Shown here piece by piece: positions 1 to 5,383 of a stretch of DNA of 5,395 nt. The stretch's first letter is position 1, and every line of letters starts with the position of its first letter. This DNA comes from Burkholderiales bacterium. Lineage in GTDB: Bacteria > Pseudomonadota > Gammaproteobacteria > Burkholderiales > Chitinimonadaceae. Location of the stretch: NCBI GenBank assembly GCA_019234745.1, contig JAFAKZ010000289.1, positions 1 through 5,395 on the forward strand, written 5' to 3'. Both the position numbers and the translations under genes were made by a program. The notes under the pieces are model-generated. The model saw only the letters and a program-made list of their open reading frames with translations, had not been told where the DNA came from and searched no databases.

Positions 1-524
1 TTGAGCTTGCCGCCATGGAACATATTGAGGAACAGCGTTTCCAGGATGTCGTCGCGATGGTGGCCCAGGGCGATCTTGGTGCAGCCCAGCTCGTCTGCCA
101 CGCGGTACAGGATGCCGCGGCGCAAGCGCGAGCACAGGCCGCAGGTCGTCTTCCCCTCCGGCACCACGCGCTTGACGATGGCGTAGGTGTCTTCCTCGAT
201 GACGCGGTAGGCCACGCCCAGGCGGTCGAGGTAAGTCGGCAGCACGTCCTCGGGGAAGCCTGGCTGCTTCTGGTCCAGATTGACGGCGATCAGTTCGAAA
301 TCGATGGGCGCGCTCTTCTGCAAGCTCATCAGGATATCGAGCATGGTATAGCTGTCCTTGCCGCCAGACAGGCAGACCATGATGCGATCGCCCTGCTCGA
401 TCATATTGAAATCGTTGATGGCGTCGCCCACCGCATGGCGCAGGCGCTTGGTCAGCTTGTCCATCGACTGCTTGGCTTTACGCTCCGCCTCGGTCAATGG
501 GGTATCTATCAGTTCGGCATCCAT
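1..524 (-). CDS. ttcA: tRNA 2-thiocytidine biosynthesis protein TtcA (5' part, cut by window edge)
   Basis: TtcA is a cytosolic iron-sulfur enzyme that uses ATP to thiolate cytidine 32 in the anticodon loop of certain tRNAs. Read from the ATG at 524-522, the visible 174 residues contain the PP-loop ATP-pyrophosphatase motif SGGKDS (residues 53-58), the first cluster-ligand pair C128-x-x-C131 in TTCGLCSRLRRG, and the family signature GHHRDDILETLFLNMF (about 154-169). The third conserved cysteine and the C-terminal third lie beyond position 1; E. coli TtcA is about 311 residues, so a little over half is present. No in-frame start lies closely upstream, and the Shine-Dalgarno before this ATG is poor. 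The gene is divergent from the exported TPR protein gene at 740. The open frame shows no damage and the family assignment is very secure; the right-hand boundary is this start codon. Confidence 0.96.
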   Translation of the reverse strand, partial: MDAELIDTPLTEAERKAKQSMDKLTKRLRHAVGDAINDFNMIEQGDRIMVCLSGGKDSYTMLDILMSLQKSAPIDFELIAVNLDQKQPGFPEDVLPTYLDRLGVAYRVIEEDTYAIVKRVVPEGKTTCGLCSRLRRGILYRVADELGCTKIALGHHRDDILETLFLNMFHGGKL

Positions 525-556
525 GTGGGCAGGCCTGGAAATTCGGAAAGGGCGTG

Positions 557-586
557 ATTTTACAAGGTTTTTTCGCATTTCGCCTA
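557..586 (-). promoter_or_regulatory. possible ttcA promoter
   Basis: On the minus strand, TAAAAT (562 down to 557) is a five-of-six match to the sigma70 -10 box and lies about 33 bp before the ttcA start, a sensible leader distance. The -35 side is weak: the best hexamer at 18-bp spacing, TAGGCG (586-581), matches only three positions. A short A-rich stretch separates the two. This is position and motif inference only. Confidence 0.28.
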
Positions 587-625
587 CCTATTCTCCCACA
601 GGCGCGCGCGACCATCCGTCGACCT

Positions 626-641
626 CGTGACAATTGTCACA
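626..641. promoter_or_regulatory. CRP/Vfr-like palindromic operator
   Basis: GTGACAATTGTCAC at 627-640 is a perfect 14-bp palindrome. With its flanks it reads CGTGA-N6-TCACA, matching nine of ten positions of the CRP-family consensus TGTGA-N6-TCACA with the correct 6-bp spacer. It sits in the divergent ttcA / TPR-gene region, about 100 bp from each start codon, so it could serve either gene. The palindrome and spacing are seen directly; binding by a CRP/Vfr homologue is inference. Another dimeric regulator such as a GntR or MarR family member could equally use such a symmetric site. Confidence 0.5.
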
Positions 642-662
642 CCCAACTCCTGACGTTTGCGA

Positions 663-692
663 CTGACGGAGGATGCGGCGCTTCGAGAGAAT
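663..692 (+). promoter_or_regulatory. weak candidate promoter for the TPR protein gene
   Basis: CTGACG (663-668) and GAGAAT (687-692) each match four of six positions of sigma70 -35 and -10 boxes, spaced 18 bp. A start near 699 would put the centre of the palindrome at 633.5 roughly 65 bp upstream, in the range where class I CRP activators bind. Both boxes are poor, consistent with a promoter that needs an activator but equally with chance. Confidence 0.2.
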
Positions 693-739
693 GGCTCCGC
701 AACTTCGCCGATCACCATACGAACCAAGGAGCAATAAAG

Positions 740-1477
740 ATGAAGACGACCCTGTTTGCCGCACTGCTGCTTACTCCGCTCGCCGCCCTGGCCGGCAATA
801 TGGACGCTTATTACGAGCGCATCCAGACGGCCCGCTGGCACGGCGATATCGCGGAACTGAACGCCGTCAGCAGCGACTTGAATCGCAGCGCGGCGCGGAC
901 GAATGATCCAGACGTACAGCTGGCCGCCGCCGTGGCCGACTACCGGCTTGCCGCGCAGGAAGCCAACCTGCCCAAGCCCGAGCTCGACGCAGCCGACGCG
1001 GCGCTGGATCGCGCCCAACAGACGCTGGAAACGCTGACCGCCGGGCAGGCCCCCAACCGCGCGGAAGGCCTGGCCCTGCTGTCCTCCATATACGGCCTGG
1101 AAATCAGCCTGCATCCCATCAGGGGCATGACGCTCGGACCCAAGGCCGGCGCGGCAATCCAGCAGGCCGAGCAACTGGCGCCGAGCAACCCGCGTGTGCT
1201 GCTGTCGAAGGGCATCGGCAAGCTATTCACGCCGCCCCTGTTCGGCGGTAGCCGCACGGATGCGATCGCCGCGTTCAATGCCGTCGTGACGCAGATCCCC
1301 GCCAGTGCCTTCTCGGCCAGCAACTGGGGGCTGGACGACGCCTATATCTGGATTGGCATCGCCCACGCCCAGGCGGGTGAGACGCCGGCCGCCAAGGCCA
1401 GCTGGCAGCAGGCGCTGGCCGTGGCGCCGGAGTCCGGCTGGGCCAAGCGTCTGCTGGCGTCTGCCGATACCAAGTAG
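740..1477 (+). CDS. exported TPR-like protein, function unknown
   Basis: This encodes a 245-residue protein that I cannot assign a specific function. The start is fixed by AAGGAG at 726-731, eight bases before the ATG; the frame is open further upstream but without comparable support. The first 18 residues are a clear Sec signal peptide: MKTT, then a hydrophobic core, ending in ALA before G19, with no lipobox cysteine, so the mature protein is probably soluble in the periplasm. The rest is alanine-rich and helical. Residues ~152-174 carry NPRVLLSKG followed by TPPLFGG (164-170), a pattern I associate with a group of TPR-containing bacterial proteins. Residues ~199-235 (DDAYIWIGIAHAQAGETPAAKASWQQALAVAP) look like a canonical TPR helix pair. 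It is probably a protein-protein interaction scaffold. It is followed by a strong hairpin and then a DesK/DesR pair in the same direction, suggesting functional association but separate transcription. A CRP-like site lies upstream. Confidence 0.85.
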   Translation: MKTTLFAALLLTPLAALAGNMDAYYERIQTARWHGDIAELNAVSSDLNRSAARTNDPDVQLAAAVADYRLAAQEANLPKPELDAADAALDRAQQTLETLTAGQAPNRAEGLALLSSIYGLEISLHPIRGMTLGPKAGAAIQQAEQLAPSNPRVLLSKGIGKLFTPPLFGGSRTDAIAAFNAVVTQIPASAFSASNWGLDDAYIWIGIAHAQAGETPAAKASWQQALAVAPESGWAKRLLASADTK

Positions 1478-1485
1478 TCAAGCTG

Positions 1486-1528
1486 AGGGCCGGCGGCGAC
1501 ATTGTCGCCGCCGGCCCTGCCCAGTTTT
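1486..1528 (+). terminator. Rho-independent-type terminator after the TPR gene
   Basis: Arms AGGGCCGGCGGCGAC (1486-1500) and GTCGCCGCCGGCCCT (1504-1518) are perfectly complementary over 15 bp around an ATT loop, beginning 8 bp after the stop codon. Only a short TTTT (1525-1528) follows, six bases after the stem, so the U-tract is poor. The stem is strong enough to block or stabilise the 3' end of the upstream message, and some read-through into the kinase gene is possible. Confidence 0.7.
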
Positions 1529-1556
1529 CGACAAGATCGCCGCCGCTGGGCATCAT
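1528..1556 (+). promoter_or_regulatory. candidate promoter for the desKR-like operon
   Basis: TCGACA (1528-1533) matches five of six positions of the -35 box, and CATCAT (1551-1556) four of six of the -10 box, at the optimal 17-bp spacing. It lies directly after the terminator hairpin, with a predicted start near 1563, about 30 bp before the kinase ATG. An inverted repeat, CGCCGCT (1541-1547) and AGCGGCG (1564-1570), is centred on the -10 region and could be an operator, although high GC makes such repeats common. Confidence 0.4.
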
Positions 1557-1594
1557 AGGCAGTAGCGGCGAATCGCCGACAAGGATATCCGTTC

Positions 1595-2692
1595 ATGCGC
1601 CTGCAACTCTTACCCAAGGACCCGACCCTCGGTAAGGCCCCCTACTTCTGGCTGGTCTACCTGGGCTTCTATGTCTGGGGCTTCTTCTACGACTACAGCG
1701 CTGCCACCCTGGAATTGGGCGGCGCGGTCCTGCTGGCCTTTCTCGTCCTCTACTTCCACAGCTTCTGGGTGGAGGGGCGCGCGCTGGTGTGCCATGCCGT
1801 ACTGATTACCCTGCTCGGCCTCTTTATGCTGCGCTGGAATATCGGCGCCACCTGCTTTCTGATCTACAGCGCCTGCCTGGCCGCCGGCCTTGAATCCGTG
1901 CTGGCCGCGATCGGGCTGATTGCATTCAATGTGGTAGCCGGTATCGCGCTGTCCCTGCTACTGAAGCTCGACATCAGCGTGCCAATACAGATCATGCTGC
2001 TGGTGCCCACCGTGTCGGGCTTCGCGCTCTACCAAGCCACGGCCACCCGTGCGCGCGAGCGCGAGCGGCAACAGCGTGAGGAGCTGGAACAGCTCGCCAA
2101 GATCGCGGAGCGCGAACGCGTGGCGCGCGACCTGCACGACGTGCTGGGCCACACGCTGTCGGTAGTGGTGACAAAGAGCGAGCTGGCCCGCAAGCTGATC
2201 ACGCGCGACCCGACAGCGGCCGTGAACGAGATGGCCGACGTGGAGCGCGCGGCGCGCGCGGCGCTGCTGCAGGTGCGCGAAGCGATAGCTGGCTACCGCA
2301 CGGCCGGCTTCTCGCACGAGCTGGAAGAGGCGGGCAAGGCGCTGGCGGCCGCCGGCGTGGTGCTGAAGCCCGACGTCGAGCCCTTCGATTTGCTCGCACC
2401 CGTTGAAAACGCGCTGGCACTGGCTTTTCGCGAGGCGGTGACCAATATCGTCCGCCATGCGCGCGCCAGCGTGTGTCAAGTTGGCATGCGCCAGACCGGC
2501 ACCGAAGTACAGTGTACGATCGCCGACGACGGCGTGGGCATGCAGACGGCGCGCCACGGCTTTGGCCTGCGTGGCATGCGCGAGCGCATTGAACACCTGG
2601 GCGGCAGCCTGAGGGTCGAGCCGATCACACCGTCCGGCACGCGGCTGGTGTTCTGCCTCCCCCTGCAACCCACCATGGAATCGAGCAGCTGA
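1595..2692 (+). CDS. desK: DesK-like membrane sensor histidine kinase
   Basis: A 365-residue sensor kinase of the NarL/DesK (HisKA_3) class. The start follows AAGGA (1581-1585) by nine bases. Residues ~16-147 form five or six membrane segments with almost no periplasmic loop, so the stimulus is probably sensed within the membrane. Residues ~150-178 are a charged coiled-coil linker. The dimerisation/phosphotransfer helix RDLHDVLGHTLS has the phospho-acceptor H181 and a DxxxH motif (D182, H186) associated in this class with phosphatase activity. The ATPase domain shows the N box REAVTNIVRHA (N284), the G1 box DDGVGM (311-316) and the G2 box GFGLRGM (322-328). Similarity to Bacillus subtilis DesK includes the TPYxW-like entry to the first membrane helix (APYFW) and SELARKL after the histidine. 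B. subtilis DesK senses membrane fluidity; that role here is inference. The stop overlaps the regulator start by one base, so the two are co-translated. Confidence 0.93.
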   Translation: MRLQLLPKDPTLGKAPYFWLVYLGFYVWGFFYDYSAATLELGGAVLLAFLVLYFHSFWVEGRALVCHAVLITLLGLFMLRWNIGATCFLIYSACLAAGLESVLAAIGLIAFNVVAGIALSLLLKLDISVPIQIMLLVPTVSGFALYQATATRARERERQQREELEQLAKIAERERVARDLHDVLGHTLSVVVTKSELARKLITRDPTAAVNEMADVERAARAALLQVREAIAGYRTAGFSHELEEAGKALAAAGVVLKPDVEPFDLLAPVENALALAFREAVTNIVRHARASVCQVGMRQTGTEVQCTIADDGVGMQTARHGFGLRGMRERIEHLGGSLRVEPITPSGTRLVFCLPLQPTMESSS

Positions 2693-3297
2693 TGACCATA
2701 CGCATCGTACTCGCCGAGGACCAGACCATGATGCTGGGCGCCCTGGCGGCGCTCCTGTCGCTGGAGGACGGCCTGGAAATCGTTGGCCGCGCCAGCAATG
2801 GCCGCGATGCGCTGGAGCAGGTGAAGGCGCTCGCGCCCGACCTGCTGCTGACCGACATCGAAATGCCCGGCTTGACCGGGCTGGAGCTGGCTGGCGAGAT
2901 CCGCGACCGGCAATTGGCCACGCGCGTCATTATCCTGACCACCTTTGCGCGCACCGGCTACCTGCGCCGCGCGCTCGATGCGGGCGTGTGCGGCTACCTG
3001 ATGAAGGACGCGCCGTCGGAAACGCTGGCCGTCGCCATCCGCAAGGTGCATGCGGGCGGCCGAGTGATCGACCCCAGCCTGGCGGTGGACGCCTGGGCCG
3101 AGCGCGACCCGCTGACCGACCGTGAGCGCCGCGTGTTGCGGCTGGCGGGCGAAGGTATGAATTCCGCGGATATCGCGCGCGAGGTTTGCCTGTCGGAAGG
3201 CACAGTGCGCAACTATCTATCGCAGGCCATGAGCAAGCTCAACGCCAGCACGCGCACAGAAGCGGCACGGCTGGCGCGCGACAAGGGCTGGCTGTAG
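2692..3297 (+). CDS. desR: DesR-like response regulator (REC plus LuxR-type HTH)
   Basis: A 201-residue NarL/FixJ-family transcription factor, partner of the preceding kinase. The receiver domain (~1-120) has the acidic pair E9-D10, phospho-acceptor D55 in LLLTDIEMPG, switch residue T83 in LTTFAR, and K105 in GYLMKDAPSE. The C-terminal GerE/LuxR HTH (~140-201) reads PLTDRERRVLRLAGEG, then LSEGTVRNYLSQAMSKL and a terminal KGWL. The blocks AEDQxMxLGAL, LTTFARxGY, GTVRNY and KGW are those of B. subtilis DesR, which activates the des desaturase gene. No desaturase is present here, so the target is unknown; autoregulation or control of the upstream TPR gene is possible. The start ATG shares its A with the kinase stop (TGATG), and the Shine-Dalgarno is weak (GAG 2683-2685), pointing to translational coupling. 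The gene ends 13 bp before a convergent gene with no visible terminator between. Confidence 0.94.
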   Translation: MTIRIVLAEDQTMMLGALAALLSLEDGLEIVGRASNGRDALEQVKALAPDLLLTDIEMPGLTGLELAGEIRDRQLATRVIILTTFARTGYLRRALDAGVCGYLMKDAPSETLAVAIRKVHAGGRVIDPSLAVDAWAERDPLTDRERRVLRLAGEGMNSADIAREVCLSEGTVRNYLSQAMSKLNASTRTEAARLARDKGWL

Positions 3298-3310
3298 GAC
3301 GGAAGCACAG

Positions 3311-4051
3311 TCACAGATACACGCTGCGCCCACCATCCACCGCAAGCACCTGCCCCGTAATGTAAGGGGCGTCGTTCACCAGGAACAGGATAGTCCGCGC
3401 CAAATCATCCGGCTCGCCGATGCGCTTGAGCGGAATACTGCTGATGATGCGCTGGCGCGTGACTTCATCGAATACCGATTCGCCGTCCGGCCAGACGTTG
3501 GCGCCGGGCGCCACCGCATTTACTCGCACCTCGGGCGCCAATTCGCGCGCCAGCGACTTGGTCATCGCCACCAGCCCCGCCTTGGCGATGCTGTACACCA
3601 CGTGGTGCTTCATCGGTCGCTCTGCGTGAATGTCGGCGATGCTGACGATGGTACCGTGGTTGCGGCGCAGTTCCGGCGCGGCCGCTTGGGCCAGGAAGAG
3701 CGGCGCCTTCAGGTTGCTGCCAATGAGGTCGACCCAAGCATGCTCGTCGATTTCGCCCACCGGCGTGGGGAAGAAGCTCGATGCATTGTTCACCACGGCA
3801 TCGAGCCGGCCGAAGTGCTCCACCGTCTGCTGTACCAACACGGGCAAGGCCGCCATATTGAGTAGGTCGGCCTGGGCGATGGCCACCGAACTCGGCCGCT
3901 GCAGGTTCAACTCTGCCGCCAGGGCGCGCGCATCCGTCGCCGAACTGCGATAATGCACCATCACGTTGAACCCGGCGCCGTGCAACCGCCGCACCACGGC
4001 AGCCCCCACGCGCTTGGCCCCGCCCGTCACCAATGCAACCTTGGCTTCCAT
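3311..4051 (-). CDS. pteridine reductase (SDR family, FolM/PTR1-like)
   Basis: A 246-residue cytosolic short-chain dehydrogenase/reductase. The Rossmann motif is TGGAKRVG (9-16), with the arginine typical of pteridine reductases, followed by HYRSS (33-37), whose basic and serine residues suggest NADPH use. NNAS (88-91) is the SDR structural motif. The usual catalytic serine is replaced by aspartate, D140 in SIADIHAERP, with Y153 and K157 in YSIAKAGL, giving the D-Y-K set known from Leishmania PTR1. The C-terminal VRVNAVAPGANVWP and ITGQVLAVDGGRSVYL are standard SDR blocks. The likely reaction is NADPH reduction of dihydro- to tetrahydropterins or folates; the exact substrate (dihydrobiopterin, dihydromonapterin or dihydrofolate) cannot be told from sequence. 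The start is supported by GAGGG (4058-4062) six bases upstream. It is divergent from the methyltransferase gene and convergent with the regulator. Confidence 0.92.
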   Translation of the reverse strand: MEAKVALVTGGAKRVGAAVVRRLHGAGFNVMVHYRSSATDARALAAELNLQRPSSVAIAQADLLNMAALPVLVQQTVEHFGRLDAVVNNASSFFPTPVGEIDEHAWVDLIGSNLKAPLFLAQAAAPELRRNHGTIVSIADIHAERPMKHHVVYSIAKAGLVAMTKSLARELAPEVRVNAVAPGANVWPDGESVFDEVTRQRIISSIPLKRIGEPDDLARTILFLVNDAPYITGQVLAVDGGRSVYL

Positions 4052-4070
4052 GCCTCACCCTCGTCATACT
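4041..4070 (+). promoter_or_regulatory. candidate promoter for the MidA-like methyltransferase gene
   Basis: TTGGCT (4041-4046) and CATACT (4065-4070) each match four of six sigma70 consensus positions, with 18-bp spacing. A start near 4077 would leave a leader of about 20 bases before the ATG at 4098. The -35 lies inside the first codons of the divergent reductase gene. Both boxes are only moderate. Confidence 0.3.
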
Positions 4071-4097
4071 TTTCTGTCGTCGAGCCAAATCTACCAC

Positions 4098-5237
4098 ATG
4101 ACGCCCCTACCCGCCCCAAACGCCGACCAACTGGCCGCCAGCCAGGCACTCACCGACCATATCCGCCACGCGATCGGTGCGGCTGATGGCTGGATACCGT
4201 TCGCCGACTATATGCGCCTCGCCCTCTACACCCCCGGCCTGGGCTATTACAGTGGCGGTAGCCGCAAGTTCGGCGCCATGGGCGACTTCATCACCGCACC
4301 TGAGATTTCACCCCTGTTTGGGCAATGCCTGGCCCGCCCCGTTGCACAGGTACTGGCGGCCACGGGCGGCGACGTGATGGAAGTAGGCGCCGGATCGGGC
4401 CGGCTCGCGGCCGACCTGCTGGCCGAACTGGAACGGCTGGGCACGCTGCCCGGCCACTATTACATCCTGGAACTGTCTGGCGAGCTCGCCGAACGCCAGC
4501 GCGAGACCATCGCCAAGGCCGTGCCGGCATTGGTCGACCGTGTAGAGTGGCTCAGCGCCCTACCGGATCACTTCACCGGCTGCATCGTAGGCAATGAGGT
4601 GCTGGACGCCATGCCCTGCCGCCTATTGCATAAGCAGGATGGCAACTGGTACGAACGCGGCGTGACCTGGCGCGAGGGCTTCACCTGGGAAGACCGCCCA
4701 ACGGATGCCGGCACGCTGGCACAACGCGAGCTACCCGACGACTACCTGACGGAAACCCAACCCGAAGCAGAAGCCTTCGTCGCCAGCCTGGCCCAAGCAG
4801 TGGAGCGCGGAGCCCTGATCCTGCTCGACTACGGCTTCGCCGCCGACGAGTACTACCACCCGCAGCGCCACCGTGGCACGCTCATGTGCCACTACCGCCA
4901 CCACAGCCACGACGACCCCTTCCACCTGCCCGGCCTCACCGACGTCACCACCCATGTCAACTTCAGCGCCATCTGGCATAGCGCCACGCAGGCCGGCTGG
5001 CAACTGGAAGGCTATGCCAGCCAAGCCGGCTTCCTGCTCGACGCCGGCCTGCCAGAACTGATGCAAGGCCTCGACCCCAACGACACTGCCTATATGAAGC
5101 AGGCAGCAGCCGTGCAAAAGCTGGTCAGCCCCGCCGAGATGGGCGACCTGTTCAAGGCCATCGCCTTTTCGAAGAACCTTGATTTACCTGGGCTTTTGCT
5201 GGGATTTCGACGCGAGGACCGCTCGGGCGCACTCTAG
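4098..5237 (+). CDS. class I SAM-dependent methyltransferase, MidA/NDUFAF7 family (COG1565)
   Basis: A 379-residue protein of the family that includes mitochondrial NDUFAF7/MidA, which methylates an arginine of a complex I subunit; the bacterial substrate is not established. N-terminal family blocks are FADYMRLALYTPGLGYYSGG and KFGAMGDFITAPEISPLFGQ. Motif I, EVGAGSGRLA (95-104), binds SAM. YILELSGELAERQ follows, then the family motif GNEVLDAMP (165-173), LLDYGF (242-247) and a histidine-rich stretch CHYRHHSHDDPF (264-275) leading into PGLTDVTTHVNF. I chose the ATG at 4098 because it gives the family's usual length and N-terminus, though its Shine-Dalgarno is weak. An in-frame ATG at 4050 would add 16 residues, overlaps the reductase start on the other strand and also lacks a ribosome site. 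The gene ends 6 bp before the tRNA promoter. Family assignment is very secure, physiological role uncertain. Confidence 0.93.
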   Translation: MTPLPAPNADQLAASQALTDHIRHAIGAADGWIPFADYMRLALYTPGLGYYSGGSRKFGAMGDFITAPEISPLFGQCLARPVAQVLAATGGDVMEVGAGSGRLAADLLAELERLGTLPGHYYILELSGELAERQRETIAKAVPALVDRVEWLSALPDHFTGCIVGNEVLDAMPCRLLHKQDGNWYERGVTWREGFTWEDRPTDAGTLAQRELPDDYLTETQPEAEAFVASLAQAVERGALILLDYGFAADEYYHPQRHRGTLMCHYRHHSHDDPFHLPGLTDVTTHVNFSAIWHSATQAGWQLEGYASQAGFLLDAGLPELMQGLDPNDTAYMKQAAAVQKLVSPAEMGDLFKAIAFSKNLDLPGLLLGFRREDRSGAL

Positions 5238-5243
5238 GAATGC

Positions 5244-5272
5244 TTGACAAGCGCGAACGGAATAGTCAGAAT
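5244..5272 (+). promoter_or_regulatory. tRNA-Met promoter, stringent-type
   Basis: A perfect -35 TTGACA (5244-5249) is followed after exactly 17 bp by CAGAAT (5267-5272), four of six matches to the -10 box. The bases between the -10 and the expected start near 5279-5280 are CGCGCCTC, a GC-rich discriminator typical of stable-RNA promoters under stringent (ppGpp) control. Transcription would begin a few bases before the mature tRNA 5' end. The -35 starts 7 bp after the methyltransferase stop codon begins to be cleared (stop ends at 5237). Confidence 0.78.
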
Positions 5273-5286
5273 CGCGCCTCTTTGAT

Positions 5287-5363
5287 GGCTATGTAGCTCA
5301 GCTGGTTAGAGCACAGCACTCATAATGCTGGGGTCACTGGTTCAAGTCCAGTCATAGCCACCA
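5287..5363 (+). tRNA. tRNA-Met (CAU), elongator type
   Basis: A complete 77-nt cloverleaf. The acceptor stem GGCTATG (5287-5293) pairs with CATAGCC (5353-5359), followed by discriminator A5360 and a genome-encoded CCA (5361-5363). The D arm is GCTC/GAGC, the anticodon stem CAGCA/TGCTG encloses loop CTCATAA with anticodon CAT at 5321-5323, and the T arm ACTGG/CCAGT encloses TTCAAGT. CAU can belong to initiator Met, elongator Met or lysidine-modified Ile2. The paired first base and the close resemblance to E. coli elongator tRNA-Met (GGCTA-GTAGCTCAG, GAGCACA-CACTCATAAT) favour elongator Met over Ile2. Confidence 0.96.
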
Positions 5364-5367
5364 TCAC

Positions 5368-5383
5368 TGCGTCTTCGGACGCA
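5368..5383 (+). terminator. UUCG-tetraloop hairpin after the tRNA, possible terminator
   Basis: TGCGTC (5368-5373) and GACGCA (5378-5383) form a perfect 6-bp stem around TTCG, giving the exceptionally stable C(UUCG)G tetraloop, four bases after the tRNA CCA end. No U-tract follows in the 12 remaining bases, so it may instead be a pause, a processing signal for the tRNA 3' trailer or a transcript-end stabiliser. Confidence 0.45.

Noticed and set aside
15..557. 180-codon plus-strand open frame over the ttcA region
   Set aside because: It is the complement of ttcA, whose PP-loop and CxxC motifs are unmistakable on the minus strand.
497..739. N-terminal extension of the TPR protein frame back to position 497
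   Set aside because: The signal peptide and the AAGGAG ribosome site place the start at 740; the upstream codons cover the palindrome and promoter region and would bury the signal peptide.
1958..2668. Long open frame on the minus strand (236 codons) opposite the histidine kinase gene
   Set aside because: It is antisense to a gene with clear HisKA_3 and HATPase motifs, has composition typical of GC-rich shadow frames (Ala, Arg, His, Gln rich) and shows no recognisable domain.
3465..4097. Minus-strand 210-codon frame overlapping the pteridine reductase
   Set aside because: It is a frame-shifted, Arg/Gly-rich reading of the same DNA, while the reductase frame carries the complete SDR motif set.
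5287..5363. tRNA-Ile2 (lysidine-modified CAU) as an alternative identity
   Set aside because: The acceptor stem, D arm and anticodon arm resemble E. coli elongator tRNA-Met much more than ileX; a search with an isotype-specific model would settle it.
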